Positions 1-9,720 of a stretch of 64,000 bases of DNA are shown in pieces. The stretch covers positions 4,216,001-4,280,000 of the forward strand of contig CP007152.1 in NCBI GenBank assembly GCA_000831005.1, in the 5' to 3' direction. The translations under genes were made by a program, and so were the position numbers. The stretch's first letter is position 1. Each line of letters starts with the position of its first letter. Below the pieces are notes generated by a model. That model did not search any database. It was not told the DNA's origin and saw nothing but the letters and a program-made list of their open reading frames with translations. The stretch comes from Marinobacter salarius (GTDB taxonomy: Bacteria > Pseudomonadota > Gammaproteobacteria > Pseudomonadales > Oleiphilaceae).

Positions 1-372
1 ATTAAGGAAATGATCTGGCTCTATGCCAGATACAATGCTTTTCGCCCAATCGCCATCCTCAAGCGCAGTGGCGCTGGCCATGGCTAGCAGAAGCCGTTGG
101 TTTTCTGTGGCCTCAGTGGTCGGCGAGAATTGCTTGCTTTGAAGCAACTTCCTGGCGGCCCGGTGTTCGTTTTGACCCTGGAACCTGTCCGCTGCTCTCA
201 ACAGGTAAGCCTGTGCGCTTTGTCGGTTGGTTTCGCTGGCAGCGACTTCAAGAGCTTCTCCGGCGGTTTTGGCAATGTACGATTCCAGGTTCACGCTTGC
301 GCAACCCGCAAACAGCACCGTCGTGGCCAGGAGAATGGTGATGGTTTTCAGGTTCTGGCGGTATTTGGTCAT
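1..372 (-). CDS. lpoA: LpoA-type penicillin-binding protein activator, N-terminal part
   Basis: This gene runs off the left edge of the window, so only the first 124 codons are present. The start codon is the ATG whose complement lies at 370-372. The protein begins with a basic end, a hydrophobic stretch and a lipobox (LFAGC), so it is a lipoprotein. The following residues are helical and resemble the TPR-like N-domain of LpoA/LppC, the outer-membrane lipoprotein that activates penicillin-binding protein 1A. It is divergent from rsmI, an arrangement known in many gammaproteobacteria and the main support for the name. The family assignment is by recognition, because the C-terminal periplasmic-binding domain is out of view. 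Confidence 0.75.
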   Translation of the reverse strand, partial: MTKYRQNLKTITILLATTVLFAGCASVNLESYIAKTAGEALEVAASETNRQSAQAYLLRAADRFQGQNEHRAARKLLQSKQFSPTTEATENQRLLLAMASATALEDGDWAKSIVSGIEPDHFLN

Positions 373-557
373 GGCTGGCTCACAATACTCCGGGTTATTA
401 CGCTTGTGGCGCCGGGTAATCGGCGGCATCATGCCGGGAGCCTGGTGCCCGCCGGGCTTCCCATTAATGGTTTGATTTATCAGGCCGCAAGTTTAACAGC
501 TCCCGCGTGAATTCACATGACGTTGGTGTCATGCGCAGGGGGCAAAGAGAGGGATGT

Positions 558-1421
558 GTGAACTCAGAAAGCGAGCTGCCGGAACAGGCTGGCACCCTGT
601 ATATCGTTGCCACACCAATTGGCAATCTGGACGATCTGTCTACCAGGGCCGCGGCGGTTTTGTCGCGGGTGGCCGTGATTGCCGCCGAGGATACACGGCA
701 TAGTGGCCGGCTATTGCAGCACCTGGGTATCAGCAAGCCAATGATGGCCTTGCACGAACACAATGAGCGGGACAGGGCTGGCCAGGTTCTGGGCAAGCTT
801 GCGGCCTGCCAGGATGTGGCTCTGATTTCCGATGCGGGGACGCCGCTGATCTCTGATCCGGGCTTTGTGCTGGTAAGGGAGGCTCGGGCTCGGGGTTATC
901 GGGTTACTCCGGTGCCTGGTGCCTGTGCGCTCATTTCGGCGTTGAGCGCGGCAGGGCTGCCGACGGATCGGTTTTTGTTCGAGGGTTTTCTGCCCTCCAA
1001 GTCCGGAGCGCGCAAGGCTGCCCTGGACCGCCTGGCGAGGGAATCCGCCACATTGGTGTTTTACGAGTCGCCCCACCGTATTGTCGATACGGTGGGGGAT
1101 ATTGCGGAGGTGATGGGAGCAGAGCGAGAGCTCGTGCTGGCCCGGGAGCTGACCAAAACGTTCGAGACTTTCTATGCAGGGGCGGCGGCCCATGTCAGGC
1201 AAACTCTGGAGGCGGACCCCCATGGCAGTCGTGGCGAGTTCGTGGTGATGGTGCGTGGCGCGAGCGCAGAGGAGTTGTCGGTGGGGGCGGCAGAGGCGGA
1301 CCGGGTGTTGGCGTTGCTGCTGACAGAGTTGCCGGTGAAAAAGGCGGCGAAGCTGGCATCGGAGTTAACCGGAATCTCCAAGAACGAGCTGTATCAGCGA
1401 GCGTTGTCTCTGAAGGCCTGA
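558..1421 (+). CDS. rsmI: 16S rRNA 2'-O-ribose C1402 methyltransferase RsmI
   Basis: The product methylates the 2'-OH of C1402 of 16S rRNA using S-adenosylmethionine. It belongs to the tetrapyrrole-methylase fold. The motifs LYIVATPIGNLDDLSTRA near the start, AAEDTRHS, LISDAGTPLISDPG and the PVPGACALISALSAAGLPTDRF stretch are all present and in family order. I prefer the GTG at 558, which gives an N-terminus beginning MNSESELPEQ and has a purine-rich GAGAGGG just upstream. An in-frame GTG at 507 would add 17 residues unlike the family. The product is about 287 residues, the normal length. It is divergent from lpoA and followed by rnpB. Confidence 0.93.
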   Translation: MNSESELPEQAGTLYIVATPIGNLDDLSTRAAAVLSRVAVIAAEDTRHSGRLLQHLGISKPMMALHEHNERDRAGQVLGKLAACQDVALISDAGTPLISDPGFVLVREARARGYRVTPVPGACALISALSAAGLPTDRFLFEGFLPSKSGARKAALDRLARESATLVFYESPHRIVDTVGDIAEVMGAERELVLARELTKTFETFYAGAAAHVRQTLEADPHGSRGEFVVMVRGASAEELSVGAAEADRVLALLLTELPVKKAAKLASELTGISKNELYQRALSLKA

Positions 1422-1487
1422 TCTCAGGAAGTCACTGGTTCGCGGTTTTTCTTGCCTGCCGCTGCAGGCTGGAGTATGGTCTCGCCC

Positions 1488-1842
<355 letters not shown>

Positions 1843-2057
1843 ATTTTTATTTCTCCGCTTGATGTGACATTTGTCATTCTCACCAGCAAGCTTTTATAGC
1901 CAAAAAATCTTAGAGTTCACTTGCCATCTTCAGAACTGACTGCAGGTGATTGATTTTTAGGTTTTTCTTTTCCGTAATCTCCAGTTCTTGACCAATCTTG
2001 TTCTGTAACCTCTTGTCGTGAAAGGAACTTTTCCTGGTGTGGCGCTGTTCGCGGCGC

Positions 2058-2086
2058 TTGCATTGTGTATTGCGTGTTTCTATAGT
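2058..2086 (+). promoter_or_regulatory. Sigma-70-type promoter of the mraZ-dcw operon
   Basis: TTGCAT (2058-2063) and TATAGT (2081-2086) are separated by exactly 17 bases, a strong match to a housekeeping promoter. It sits just upstream of the MraZ repeats and about 70 bases before the mraZ start. The rest of the 311-base gap after rnpB (1843-2057) is AT-rich and I see no gene in it. Confidence 0.75.
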
Positions 2087-2095
2087 GTGCACAAG

Positions 2096-2130
2096 TGGGA
2101 AAAAGTGGTTTCTAGTGGTTATTTGTGGTT
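2096..2130 (+). promoter_or_regulatory. MraZ-binding repeat array
   Basis: Four pentamers, TGGGA at 2096, then TGGTT at 2106, 2116 and 2126, are spaced exactly 10 bases apart on the same face of the helix. In E. coli, MraZ binds phased TGGG-type repeats in its own promoter region and represses the dcw operon. Placement directly downstream of the -10 box and upstream of mraZ supports autoregulation. That it is an MraZ operator is inference from this layout. Confidence 0.8.
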
Positions 2131-2153
2131 TCTGAACCCCGGAATTGGTGCTA

Positions 2154-2605
2154 ATGAGCAATTTTCTTGGCAGTCATGCCATCAATATGGATGCAAAGGG
2201 TCGCTTGGCGATCCCCGCCAGGGTGCGCGAAGAGCTCGCGCATGCCTGCAGTGGCCGCATTGTATTGACGGCCAATGCCGATGAAGAGCGCTGTTTGCTG
2301 ATGTATCCGGAACCGCAGTGGGAGCGTTAAGGCCACAAATTGAAGCACTTCCCAATATGAATAAAGCTGCCCGCAGGCTGCAGCGACTGCTGCTGGGCCA
2401 TGCCACGCCTTTGGAGCTGGACTCGGCGGGGCGCATTCTGGTGCCACCCACGTTGCGCAGTTATGCGCGCCTGGAGAAGAAATTGATGCTGATTGGTCAG
2501 GGCAAGAAGTTGGAACTTTGGAGCGAAGAGCGTTGGTTCGCTTGGCTTGACGAGTCATCGGATGAAGACGAAATGCCGCCGGAAATGGAGGCGTTGTCGC
2601 TATGA
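2154..2605 (+). CDS. mraZ: Transcriptional regulator MraZ, frameshifted
   Basis: MraZ is an AbrB-fold DNA-binding protein that controls the division and cell-wall cluster. The N-terminal half (SNFLGSHAINMDAKGRLAIP, two swapped-hairpin repeats in the family) reads from ATG 2154 to about 2325. The second half (ALRPQIEALPNMNKAARR, then HATPLELDSAGRILVPP) continues in another frame. Adding one G in the run at about 2324 restores one protein of normal length, about 150 residues. The two halves are both intact and family-typical, so a base lost in sequencing is likelier than decay. The TGA overlaps the rsmH start codon (ATGA). Confidence 0.9.
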
Positions 2606-3582
2606 CAGCCGGCCGCGGGCAGGAGCCTGCCGGTCAGTACCGGCACCGTTCCGTGCTCCTGGACTCGGCGGTGGACTTGCTGGTCAACGATCCGGATGGC
2701 GTTTATGTCGATGGCACCTTTGGTCGCGGAGGTCACAGCCGGCTGATTCTGGGGCGGCTTGGGCAGGGCGGGAAGGTGTTGGGTATCGACAAGGATCCGG
2801 ACGCAATTCAGGTGGCCCGAGACCTGTCAGCGAGCGATGCTCGGTTTCAGCCATTTCACGGCTCGTTTGCGGAACTGGGCGCCGCCGCTGAAGCCCAGGG
2901 GTGGATGAAGGTTAATGGTGTTTTGCTGGATCTTGGTGTTTCATCCCCGCAGCTGGACGATGCCGCCAGGGGGTTCAGCTTTATGCGCGATGGGCCACTG
3001 GATATGAGAATGGACCCCGGGCAGGCGCCAAGTGCGGCGCAATGGTTGGCCGAGGCGGACGAAAAAGACATCGCGAACGTGATCTGGCGATACGGCGAGG
3101 AGAAATTCTCCCGCCGTATCGCTCGTCTTGTTGTGGAGCGGCGTAAGGAGGCGCCGCTGGAAACCACGCGTCAACTGGCGTCGTTGGTCAGTGAGGCGGT
3201 GCCGAAAAAAGAAAAGCACAAGCACCCGGCCACCCGGACGTTCCAGGCAATCCGGATTTTTATCAACCGGGAGCTGGAAGATCTGGAGCTTGGGCTCAAT
3301 GCCGCTGTTGAAAAGCTGATGCCCGGTGGAAGGCTGGTGGTTATCAGCTTCCATTCGTTGGAGGACCGGCTGGTCAAACGCTTTATGCGGGACTTGGCGC
3401 GCGGGCCGAGATTGCCAAAAGGCGTGCCGGTGACGGCGGAGCAGGAAGCATCGGCGTTTCGGTTGATCGGCAAGGCGAACAAGGCGGATACAGAAGAAGT
3501 GAGCGACAACGTGCGGGCGAGGAGCGCGGTTATGCGTGTACTTGAACGGATACCGGAACAACACAAGTTAGGGAGCGCGTAA
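2602..3582 (+). CDS. rsmH: 16S rRNA N4-cytosine C1402 methyltransferase RsmH
   Basis: RsmH (MraW) adds the N4-methyl group on C1402 of 16S rRNA. RsmI, encoded 1.2 kb upstream, methylates the ribose of the same nucleotide. The RHRSVLLDSAVDLL start, the SAM-binding VDGTFGRGGHS, the GVLLDLGVSSPQLDDAARGFSF stretch and VVISFHSLEDRLVKRFM near residue 250 are diagnostic. The frame is intact at 326 residues, the usual family length. Its ATG overlaps the mraZ stop, so translation is probably coupled. Confidence 0.96.
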   Translation: MTAGRGQEPAGQYRHRSVLLDSAVDLLVNDPDGVYVDGTFGRGGHSRLILGRLGQGGKVLGIDKDPDAIQVARDLSASDARFQPFHGSFAELGAAAEAQGWMKVNGVLLDLGVSSPQLDDAARGFSFMRDGPLDMRMDPGQAPSAAQWLAEADEKDIANVIWRYGEEKFSRRIARLVVERRKEAPLETTRQLASLVSEAVPKKEKHKHPATRTFQAIRIFINRELEDLELGLNAAVEKLMPGGRLVVISFHSLEDRLVKRFMRDLARGPRLPKGVPVTAEQEASAFRLIGKANKADTEEVSDNVRARSAVMRVLERIPEQHKLGSA

Positions 3583-3584
3583 TC

Positions 3585-3992
3585 ATGGGCGCGGTAGCGA
3601 TTGAACAGCCAACAAAAACAGCGCGACTGAACAGAAAACGTGTCAGGGACGGCGTTGCCACTGCGGTCAGGTTGTCGAACCAGGTCTTTACCGCACTTCA
3701 GCAGAAGCGCGTGTTGATCACCGTGGGTTTGGTGATGCTGTTGATTGTGTCCTCGCTGGGCGTTGTTGTCAGTGCCCATGAGAACCGTGAATTGTTCAAC
3801 TCCTTATCTCAGCTGCAGGAACAGCGTGACAACTACCAGCGTGAGTGGAGTCAGTTGTTGCTGGAGCAGAGTGCTTTGAGTGCCCACGGACGGGTAGAGC
3901 AACTGGCCTCCGAGCGTTTCGGAATGGTCGTGCCAGGCAAACAGGATATCGTTCTGGTGCCGTTGATGGCGCCGCTCGTCGGGTCGCGTTAA
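3585..3992 (+). CDS. ftsL: Cell division protein FtsL
   Basis: This is a small bitopic inner-membrane protein of the FtsQLB complex, which links the divisome to septal peptidoglycan synthesis. It has a basic cytoplasmic tail of about 40 residues, one transmembrane helix (VLITVGLVMLLIVSSLGVVV), then a periplasmic coiled coil (NSLSQLQEQRDNYQREWSQL). The total is 135 residues. The sequence is poorly conserved in this family, so the name rests on topology, size and its place between rsmH and ftsI. It starts two bases after the rsmH stop. Confidence 0.9.
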   Translation: MGAVAIEQPTKTARLNRKRVRDGVATAVRLSNQVFTALQQKRVLITVGLVMLLIVSSLGVVVSAHENRELFNSLSQLQEQRDNYQREWSQLLLEQSALSAHGRVEQLASERFGMVVPGKQDIVLVPLMAPLVGSR

Positions 3993-4022
3993 GCGAAAAC
4001 AACAAACCGTAAGGTGAAGACA

Positions 4023-5761
4023 GTGTCGGACCAGGGAAAAACAGCAACATGGGGCCAGCGACTGGCTGCCGGGCTTGGGGCCTGGCGGTACGGCACCGTG
4101 TTGGGCGTTTTTCTGTTGGTTGTCGGTGCCCTTGCCTGGCGGTTGGTGGATCTGCATGTGGTGGACAACGAGTTCCTGCGTAAGCAGGGCGATGTGCGCA
4201 CCATTCGGGTGGAGAGCATCGATGCCCATCGTGGTGTAGTGACGGACCGGCACGGCGAATCACTGGCGGTGAGCACTCCAGTCCAGACCATCTGGGCGAA
4301 TCCGTCCGAGATCGACGCGGATGAGCCGCGACTGACCAATGTCGCGCGCCTGTTGGGCCTTCAGGAGGCCAGGCTGCGCGAGCGGCTGCGTAAGTATTCG
4401 GGCCGCGAGTTTATTTACCTGCGCCGTAAGCTTCAGCCAGAAATTGCTCGGCAGGTGCTGGCAATGGGTATTCCGGGTGTTTACAGCCGCCAGGAGTACC
4501 GTCGTTACTATCCCGCTGGAGAGGTGACGGCTCATGTGGTCGGGTTTACGAATATCGATGAAAGCGGTCAGGAAGGTATCGAGCTGGCCTACAACCAGTG
4601 GCTGAGTGGTGAAAGTGGTCGCAAGCGGGTTCTCAAGGACAACCGTGGCCGTGTGATCAAGGATCTGACGTTGATCCGCGACGCGAAGCCTGGTCGCAAC
4701 CTCGAACTCAGCATTGATTTGCGGCTCCAGTATCTGGCTTATCGGGAGCTGAAAGCCGTTGTCGGCGCGCACGACGCCAGGGGTGGCACTCTGGTGATGC
4801 TGGACGTGGACACCGGCGAGGTATTGGCCATGGTGAATCAGGCTCCTACAACCCCAACGACCGCAGCCAACTGAGCCCCGACCGTTTACGGAACAAGGCT
4901 ATTACCGATCTGTTTGAGCCGGGGTCCACGATGAAGCCTGTTTCCATGGCTGCAGCACTGGAATCGGGGAAGTTCAAGGCTTCCAGCACCATAGACACAG
5001 CGCCGGGGTACCGGCGCTTTGGTCGTTTCACGATTCGTGATCACCGGAATTATGGGGTCATCAGCCTGACTGACGTGATTGCGAAATCCAGCAACGTCGG
5101 CATTAGCAAGATCGCCACCGAGTTGGGTGGTGACACTATCCGCGATCTTTATGCCCGCCTGGGGTTGGGCCAGCCTACCGGTATCGGGTTCCCTGGTGAG
5201 GCTGTTGGCGTGTTGCCGGCACCACCAAAGTGGCGCCCCGTCGAAGAGGCAACCCTGTCTTATGGGTATGGCATGAGCGTCAATGCGCTTCAGCTGGCGC
5301 AGGCATACATGGTTTTGGCCAATGGCGGAATTCGCTACCCGTTGAGTCTGTTGAAGGCCGATGAAAAACCCGTTGGGGAACGAGTTCTTTCCGAAGACGT
5401 CTCATTCCAGATCAGGGAAATGTTGCGAGAGGTGGTCGAGAACGGTACCGGAAAGCGCGCTCAACCGGGATTCTATTCCGCCGGTGGTAAAACCGGCACG
5501 GTACACCTGGTGGGTAAGAATGGGTATGAGGATAGCCAGTACAAGGCGATATTTGCCGGTATGGCTCCCATCGACAATCCGCGGATTGTCACAGTCGTGG
5601 CTGTCGATGCACCCCAGTCCGGCGAATACTACGGTGGCGAAGTGGCTGCACCCGTATTCGCCCGGGTGATGGGAGATGCATTGCGGCTGCTGAACGTAAA
5701 GCCGGAACTGGAGCTGGGCGACGCAAAGGCGCCGCGTCTGGCATCCGGGGAGCGGGGTTAG
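4023..5761 (+). CDS. ftsI: Septal peptidoglycan transpeptidase FtsI (PBP3), frameshifted
   Basis: FtsI cross-links septal peptidoglycan. It has an N-terminal membrane anchor (VLGVFLLVVGALAWRLVDLH), a pedestal domain, and a transpeptidase domain with SxxK in EPGSTMKP (about 4,919-4,942), SxN in KSSNVGISKI and KTG in GGKTGTVHL. The frame breaks at about 4,852 in a CCC run (NQAP then YNPNDRSQLSPD). One extra C restores a single protein of about 580 residues. I chose the GTG at 4023 because AAGGTGA lies 5 bases upstream; GTG 4014 is also in frame. FtsI is essential, so the break is probably a sequence error. Confidence 0.92.
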
Positions 5762-5765
5762 GGTT

Positions 5766-7250
5766 ATGTGTATTACATCACTCAGCACCTTGTTGCAGGG
5801 AATCGCACCGGTACCGTCGGTGTTTGATGTCACAATCCACGGCCTGAAGACCGACAGCCGTGACGTCAGGTCGGGCGACGCGTTCGTTGCCCTGGCCGGT
5901 GCCCGAACACCCGCCGACCACTACATCGAACAGGCGATCGGTGCGGGTGCCACCGTAATCCTGTTGGAGTCAGCGCAGCCGGATGAATGCTACGAGCATG
6001 AAGGTGTTCTTATCGTTCCGGTGACGATGTTGCGCGCTCACCTCGGGAAGCTCGCGGATCGATTTTTCGAGCATCCCTCCCAACGATTGCGCCTGATTGG
6101 CGTGACCGGGACGAATGGCAAGACGTCAGTAAGCCATTACATAGCGACATTGCTACAGGAAACCGGCACACCATGCGGCGTTATCGGCACCCTCGGCTAT
6201 GGTATGCCCGGTGCGCTGCAGGAAGGTACACACACCACGCCGGATGTCGTGCAGGTAAACCGCGTACTGTCGAAAATCATCGCCCAGGGTGGACGCGCGG
6301 CGGCGATGGAGGTCTCTTCACACGCACTCGAACAGGGGCGGGTCGACAACCTGACCATGACCGGCGCAGTGTTTACCAATCTTACCCGGGACCACCTGGA
6401 CTACCACGGTTCCATGGATGCATACGGAGCGGCGAAGGCCCGTCTGTTTCATCGCGAAGAGCTGCATTTCGCGGTCATCAACTTCGATGATCCGTTTGGA
6501 AGGCAGCTCTATGAGAAGCTTGATGGCAAATGTGACCGTGTCCGTTACAGCCTGCACGAGGCCCAGACCGAGCTCTGGCTAACGGAGTTCGCACCATCCA
6601 TTGACGGTTTTAGCGCAAGTGTGGACGGGCTGTGGGGCAGGTTTGATGTGTCCGCCCGGGTTTTGGGTAGCTTTAACGTCAGCAATATTCTCGCAGCCAT
6701 GGCAGCCGTGCTCAGCCTGGGTGTGCCGGTAGAGCGGGTTCAGCAAGCGGTTGAGCGGTTGTCGCCCCCACCGGGACGGCTGGAGCCCTTCGCCGGCAGT
6801 AACGATGTGCGCGTTGTTGTGGATTACGCCCATACCCCGGATGCCCTGAACAGTGCACTTGCCGCCTTGCGCCCGCATGTTGGCGGGCGGCTTTTCTGTG
6901 TATTCGGCTGTGGCGGCGACCGCGACACCGGTAAGCGGCCAGAGATGGCCCGGGAAGCGGAAAAAGGGGCCGATGTCGTGATCGTAACGGACGACAATCC
7001 GCGCAGTGAAGACCCGGATGCCATTACCGCCGACATCGTTGCCGGATTCGAGCGCCCGGAACAGGTCGCGGTTATCCATGATCGTGCTGAGGCGATTCGC
7101 CAGGCCATTCACTCTGCTGTGGCAGGAGACATTGTACTGATTGCCGGAAAGGGCCACGAAGCATGGCAGGAAGTGGCAGGCCAGAGATTTCCGTTCAGCG
7201 ACGCTGAGCAGGTGCGACATGCGCTGTCGCTGAATGGAGGTGTCGCATGA
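5766..7250 (+). CDS. murE: UDP-MurNAc-tripeptide synthetase MurE
   Basis: MurE adds the third amino acid to the peptidoglycan stem peptide in the cytoplasm, using ATP. The frame is intact at 494 residues. The ATP-binding loop GVTGTNGKTS lies near residue 115, the central substrate region contains HTTPDVVQ and SSHALEQGR, and VVDYAHTPDAL is present. The motif TDDNPRSEDP is the signature for meso-diaminopimelate specificity, expected for a Gram-negative. It starts 4 bases after ftsI and its stop overlaps the murF start. Confidence 0.96.
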   Translation: MCITSLSTLLQGIAPVPSVFDVTIHGLKTDSRDVRSGDAFVALAGARTPADHYIEQAIGAGATVILLESAQPDECYEHEGVLIVPVTMLRAHLGKLADRFFEHPSQRLRLIGVTGTNGKTSVSHYIATLLQETGTPCGVIGTLGYGMPGALQEGTHTTPDVVQVNRVLSKIIAQGGRAAAMEVSSHALEQGRVDNLTMTGAVFTNLTRDHLDYHGSMDAYGAAKARLFHREELHFAVINFDDPFGRQLYEKLDGKCDRVRYSLHEAQTELWLTEFAPSIDGFSASVDGLWGRFDVSARVLGSFNVSNILAAMAAVLSLGVPVERVQQAVERLSPPPGRLEPFAGSNDVRVVVDYAHTPDALNSALAALRPHVGGRLFCVFGCGGDRDTGKRPEMAREAEKGADVVIVTDDNPRSEDPDAITADIVAGFERPEQVAVIHDRAEAIRQAIHSAVAGDIVLIAGKGHEAWQEVAGQRFPFSDAEQVRHALSLNGGVA

Positions 7251-8637
7251 TGCAGTCATTCGCGCTGGCCGATGCCGTCAACTGGCTTGGCGGTACTGTG
7301 GCAGTGGGCAATCTGGAAGGCTTGAAGTTTGACGGTGTCTCGACCGACACGCGCCGAATCGCCAGCGGAGACGTGTTCGTGGCGCTTCGGGTGAGAACTT
7401 CGACGGGCACGATTATCTGGCTGTGGCTGAGAAGGCTGGAGCCGTGGCTGCTGTTGTAGACAAGCCAGACCCGAGCCTGGGGCTTCCGCAGATCCGGGTT
7501 TCGGACACGATAGACGCATTGGCACAACTGGCCCTGGCCAATCGCAATGCCAGCACCGCGCGTTTTGTGGCGATCACCGGTAGCAGCGGTAAGACCACGG
7601 TACGCGAAATGGTGGCCGCGATTCTTTCGCAGGTGGGTAATACCCTCGCCACCGAGGGCAACCTCAATAACCACATTGGCGTTCCCCTAACGCTGTTCAG
7701 GCTGTCACCGGAACACCAGTTGGGCGCGATAGAACTCGGAGCCAGCGGCCTGGGGGAAATAGCCCACACCGTCAATGTTGTTCGGCCGGAGGTGGTCATC
7801 CTCACCAACGCCGGGCAGGCGCATCTGGAAGGGTTTGGCGGTTATGACAACGTGGTGCGCGCAAAGGGTGAAATCATTGATGGCGCGCCAGCATCCGGTC
7901 TTGTGGTCCTGAACAGTGATGACCCGGCCTTCGATCTATGGCGTCAGCGGGCGGGCCAGCGTCGGGTCGCAGGTGTCAGTGGCCGGGCAAGTGAAGGGGC
8001 TGATTACGTCCCCGAAGATATCCGCTGCGATGGCGATGTCCGGCAGTTTCGTGCACAGGGGCCGGACGGCTGGTCTTGTGACATCCGCCTTTCCCTGCAG
8101 GGCGAGCACAATATCACCAATGCATTGTTGGCGATTGCCGCTGCACGCGAGTTGGGTGCAGGCGATGAGGCGATAAAGACGGGGCTGGCGGCTTTGAAGC
8201 CGGTAAAGGGGCGCCTGCAAATGATGGCGCTGACACCGAAACTGACCGTCATCGACGACAGCTACAACGCCAACCCTGCCTCCATGAAAGCCGCTTTGGA
8301 TGTGTTGGCTGCGCGACCGGCCGGCCGTGTGGCTGTGTTGGGGGCGATGGCTGAGTTAGGGCAGGACAGCTTAGTTCTGCACAGGGAGGTTGGTGAGTTC
8401 GCCAGGGCGAGGGGCATCGAAAGGCTGATCGCTGTGGGTCCTGGCTGTGAAGGATATGTTGAGGGTTTCGGAGACGCCGCTGAGGTGTGTGCGAGCCATG
8501 ACGACGCCGTGCGTCGTCTGTTTGAGGGGCCTGCCGAGTCACAGACGGTACTGGTCAAGGGTTCTCGCAGTTCCGCCATGGATCGCGTGGTGGAGGGAAT
8601 ACAAGAAAAGGTGGGTAACGCATGCTGCTCTGGCTGA
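7247..8637 (+). CDS. murF: UDP-MurNAc-pentapeptide synthetase MurF, frameshifted
   Basis: MurF adds D-Ala-D-Ala to UDP-MurNAc-tripeptide. The first segment reads to about 7,390 (STDTRRIASGDVFVALR), then the frame shifts and continues ENFDGHDYLAVAEKAGAVAA. Restoring a fourth G in the GGG run at about 7,391 gives VALRGENFDGHDYL, a normal MurF sequence. The ATP loop is ITGSSGKTTVRE, with DDSYNANPASMKAAL in the C-terminal domain. GGAGGT lies 5 bases before ATG 7247; a second ATG follows immediately. It overlaps murE upstream and mraY downstream. Confidence 0.92.
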
Positions 8638-9706
8638 CAGAGGCTCTTTCACAGTACTTTTCCGCGCTGACGGTTTTCCAGTACCTGACCGTCAGGGGGA
8701 TCTTTGGGGTGTTGACGGCCCTTTTGATTTCCCTGCTGATCGGCCGGTGATGATTCGCAAACTCAGCCAGTACCAGATCGGGCAGGCGGTTCGTGACGAC
8801 GGCCCACAAACGCATCTGAGTAAAGCCGGCACGCCGACCATGGGTGGTGCGCTGATTCTGGTAGCCGTCGGGGTCAGCTCATTGCTGTGGGCGGACCTGA
8901 GCAATCGGTATGTCTGGGTGGCGATTCTGGTCACGCTTTTGTTCGGTGCGATTGGCTGGGTGGACGACTACCGCAAAGTGGTGGAGCGCAATCCGAGAGG
9001 ACTGCCTGCTCGCTGGAAATATTTCTGGCAGTCAGTGATCGGGGCGACGGCGGCGGTCGTGTTGTTCATGAGTTCCGCACTGCCCCAGGAAACGTCGCTC
9101 TACGTGCCATTTTTCAAGAACGTATCGCTGACCCTGGGGCCGGTGCTGTTCATCCTGTTGAGCTATTTCGTGATTGTGGGCAGCAGCAACGCGGTGAACC
9201 TGACCGATGGCCTGGACGGGCTGGCCATTATGCCGACGGTGATGGTGGCGGCGGCGCTGGGCATCTTCGCATACGTGTCTGGCCATGCTCAGTTCGCCGA
9301 TTATTTGCTGATTCCTCATTTGCCGGGCACCGGCGAGTTGATTGTATTTTGTGGCGCGCTCGTGGGTGCCGGCCTGGGATTTCTGTGGTTCAACACCTAT
9401 CCGGCGCAGGTGTTCATGGGGGATGTGGGCGCGTTGGCGCTTGGCGCGGCGCTGGGTGTCGTGGCCGTGATCGTACGGCAGGAAATCGTATTGTTCATCA
9501 TGGGCGGCGTGTTCGTTATGGAAACCGTCTCCGTGATTCTGCAGGTGGCGTCCTTCCGGCTTACCGGCCGGCGGATATTCCGCATGGCGCCGCTGCATCA
9601 TCATTTTGAACTGAAGGGCTGGCCGGAGCCGCGCGTTATCGTGCGCTTCTGGGTTGTCACTGTCGTGTTAGTACTGGTTGGCCTGGCCAGCCTGAAACTG
9701 AGATAG
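8622..9706 (+). CDS. mraY: Phospho-MurNAc-pentapeptide transferase MraY, frameshifted
   Basis: MraY makes lipid I by moving phospho-MurNAc-pentapeptide onto undecaprenyl phosphate in the inner membrane. The start codon is the ATG at 8622, inside the end of murF, giving MLLWLTEALSQYFSALTVFQ. The frame stops at about 8,748 just after SLLIG. One more C in GGCCGG restores LLIGPVMIRKLSQYQIGQ. The rest is intact and has the family motifs DDGPQTHLSKAGTPTMGG, WVDDYRKV, NAVNLTDGLDGLA and FMGDVGALALG, and a C-terminal HHHFELKGWPE. About ten membrane helices are visible and the length is about 361 residues. Confidence 0.93.
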
Positions 9707-9720
9707 GGAAGCAAAGCACC

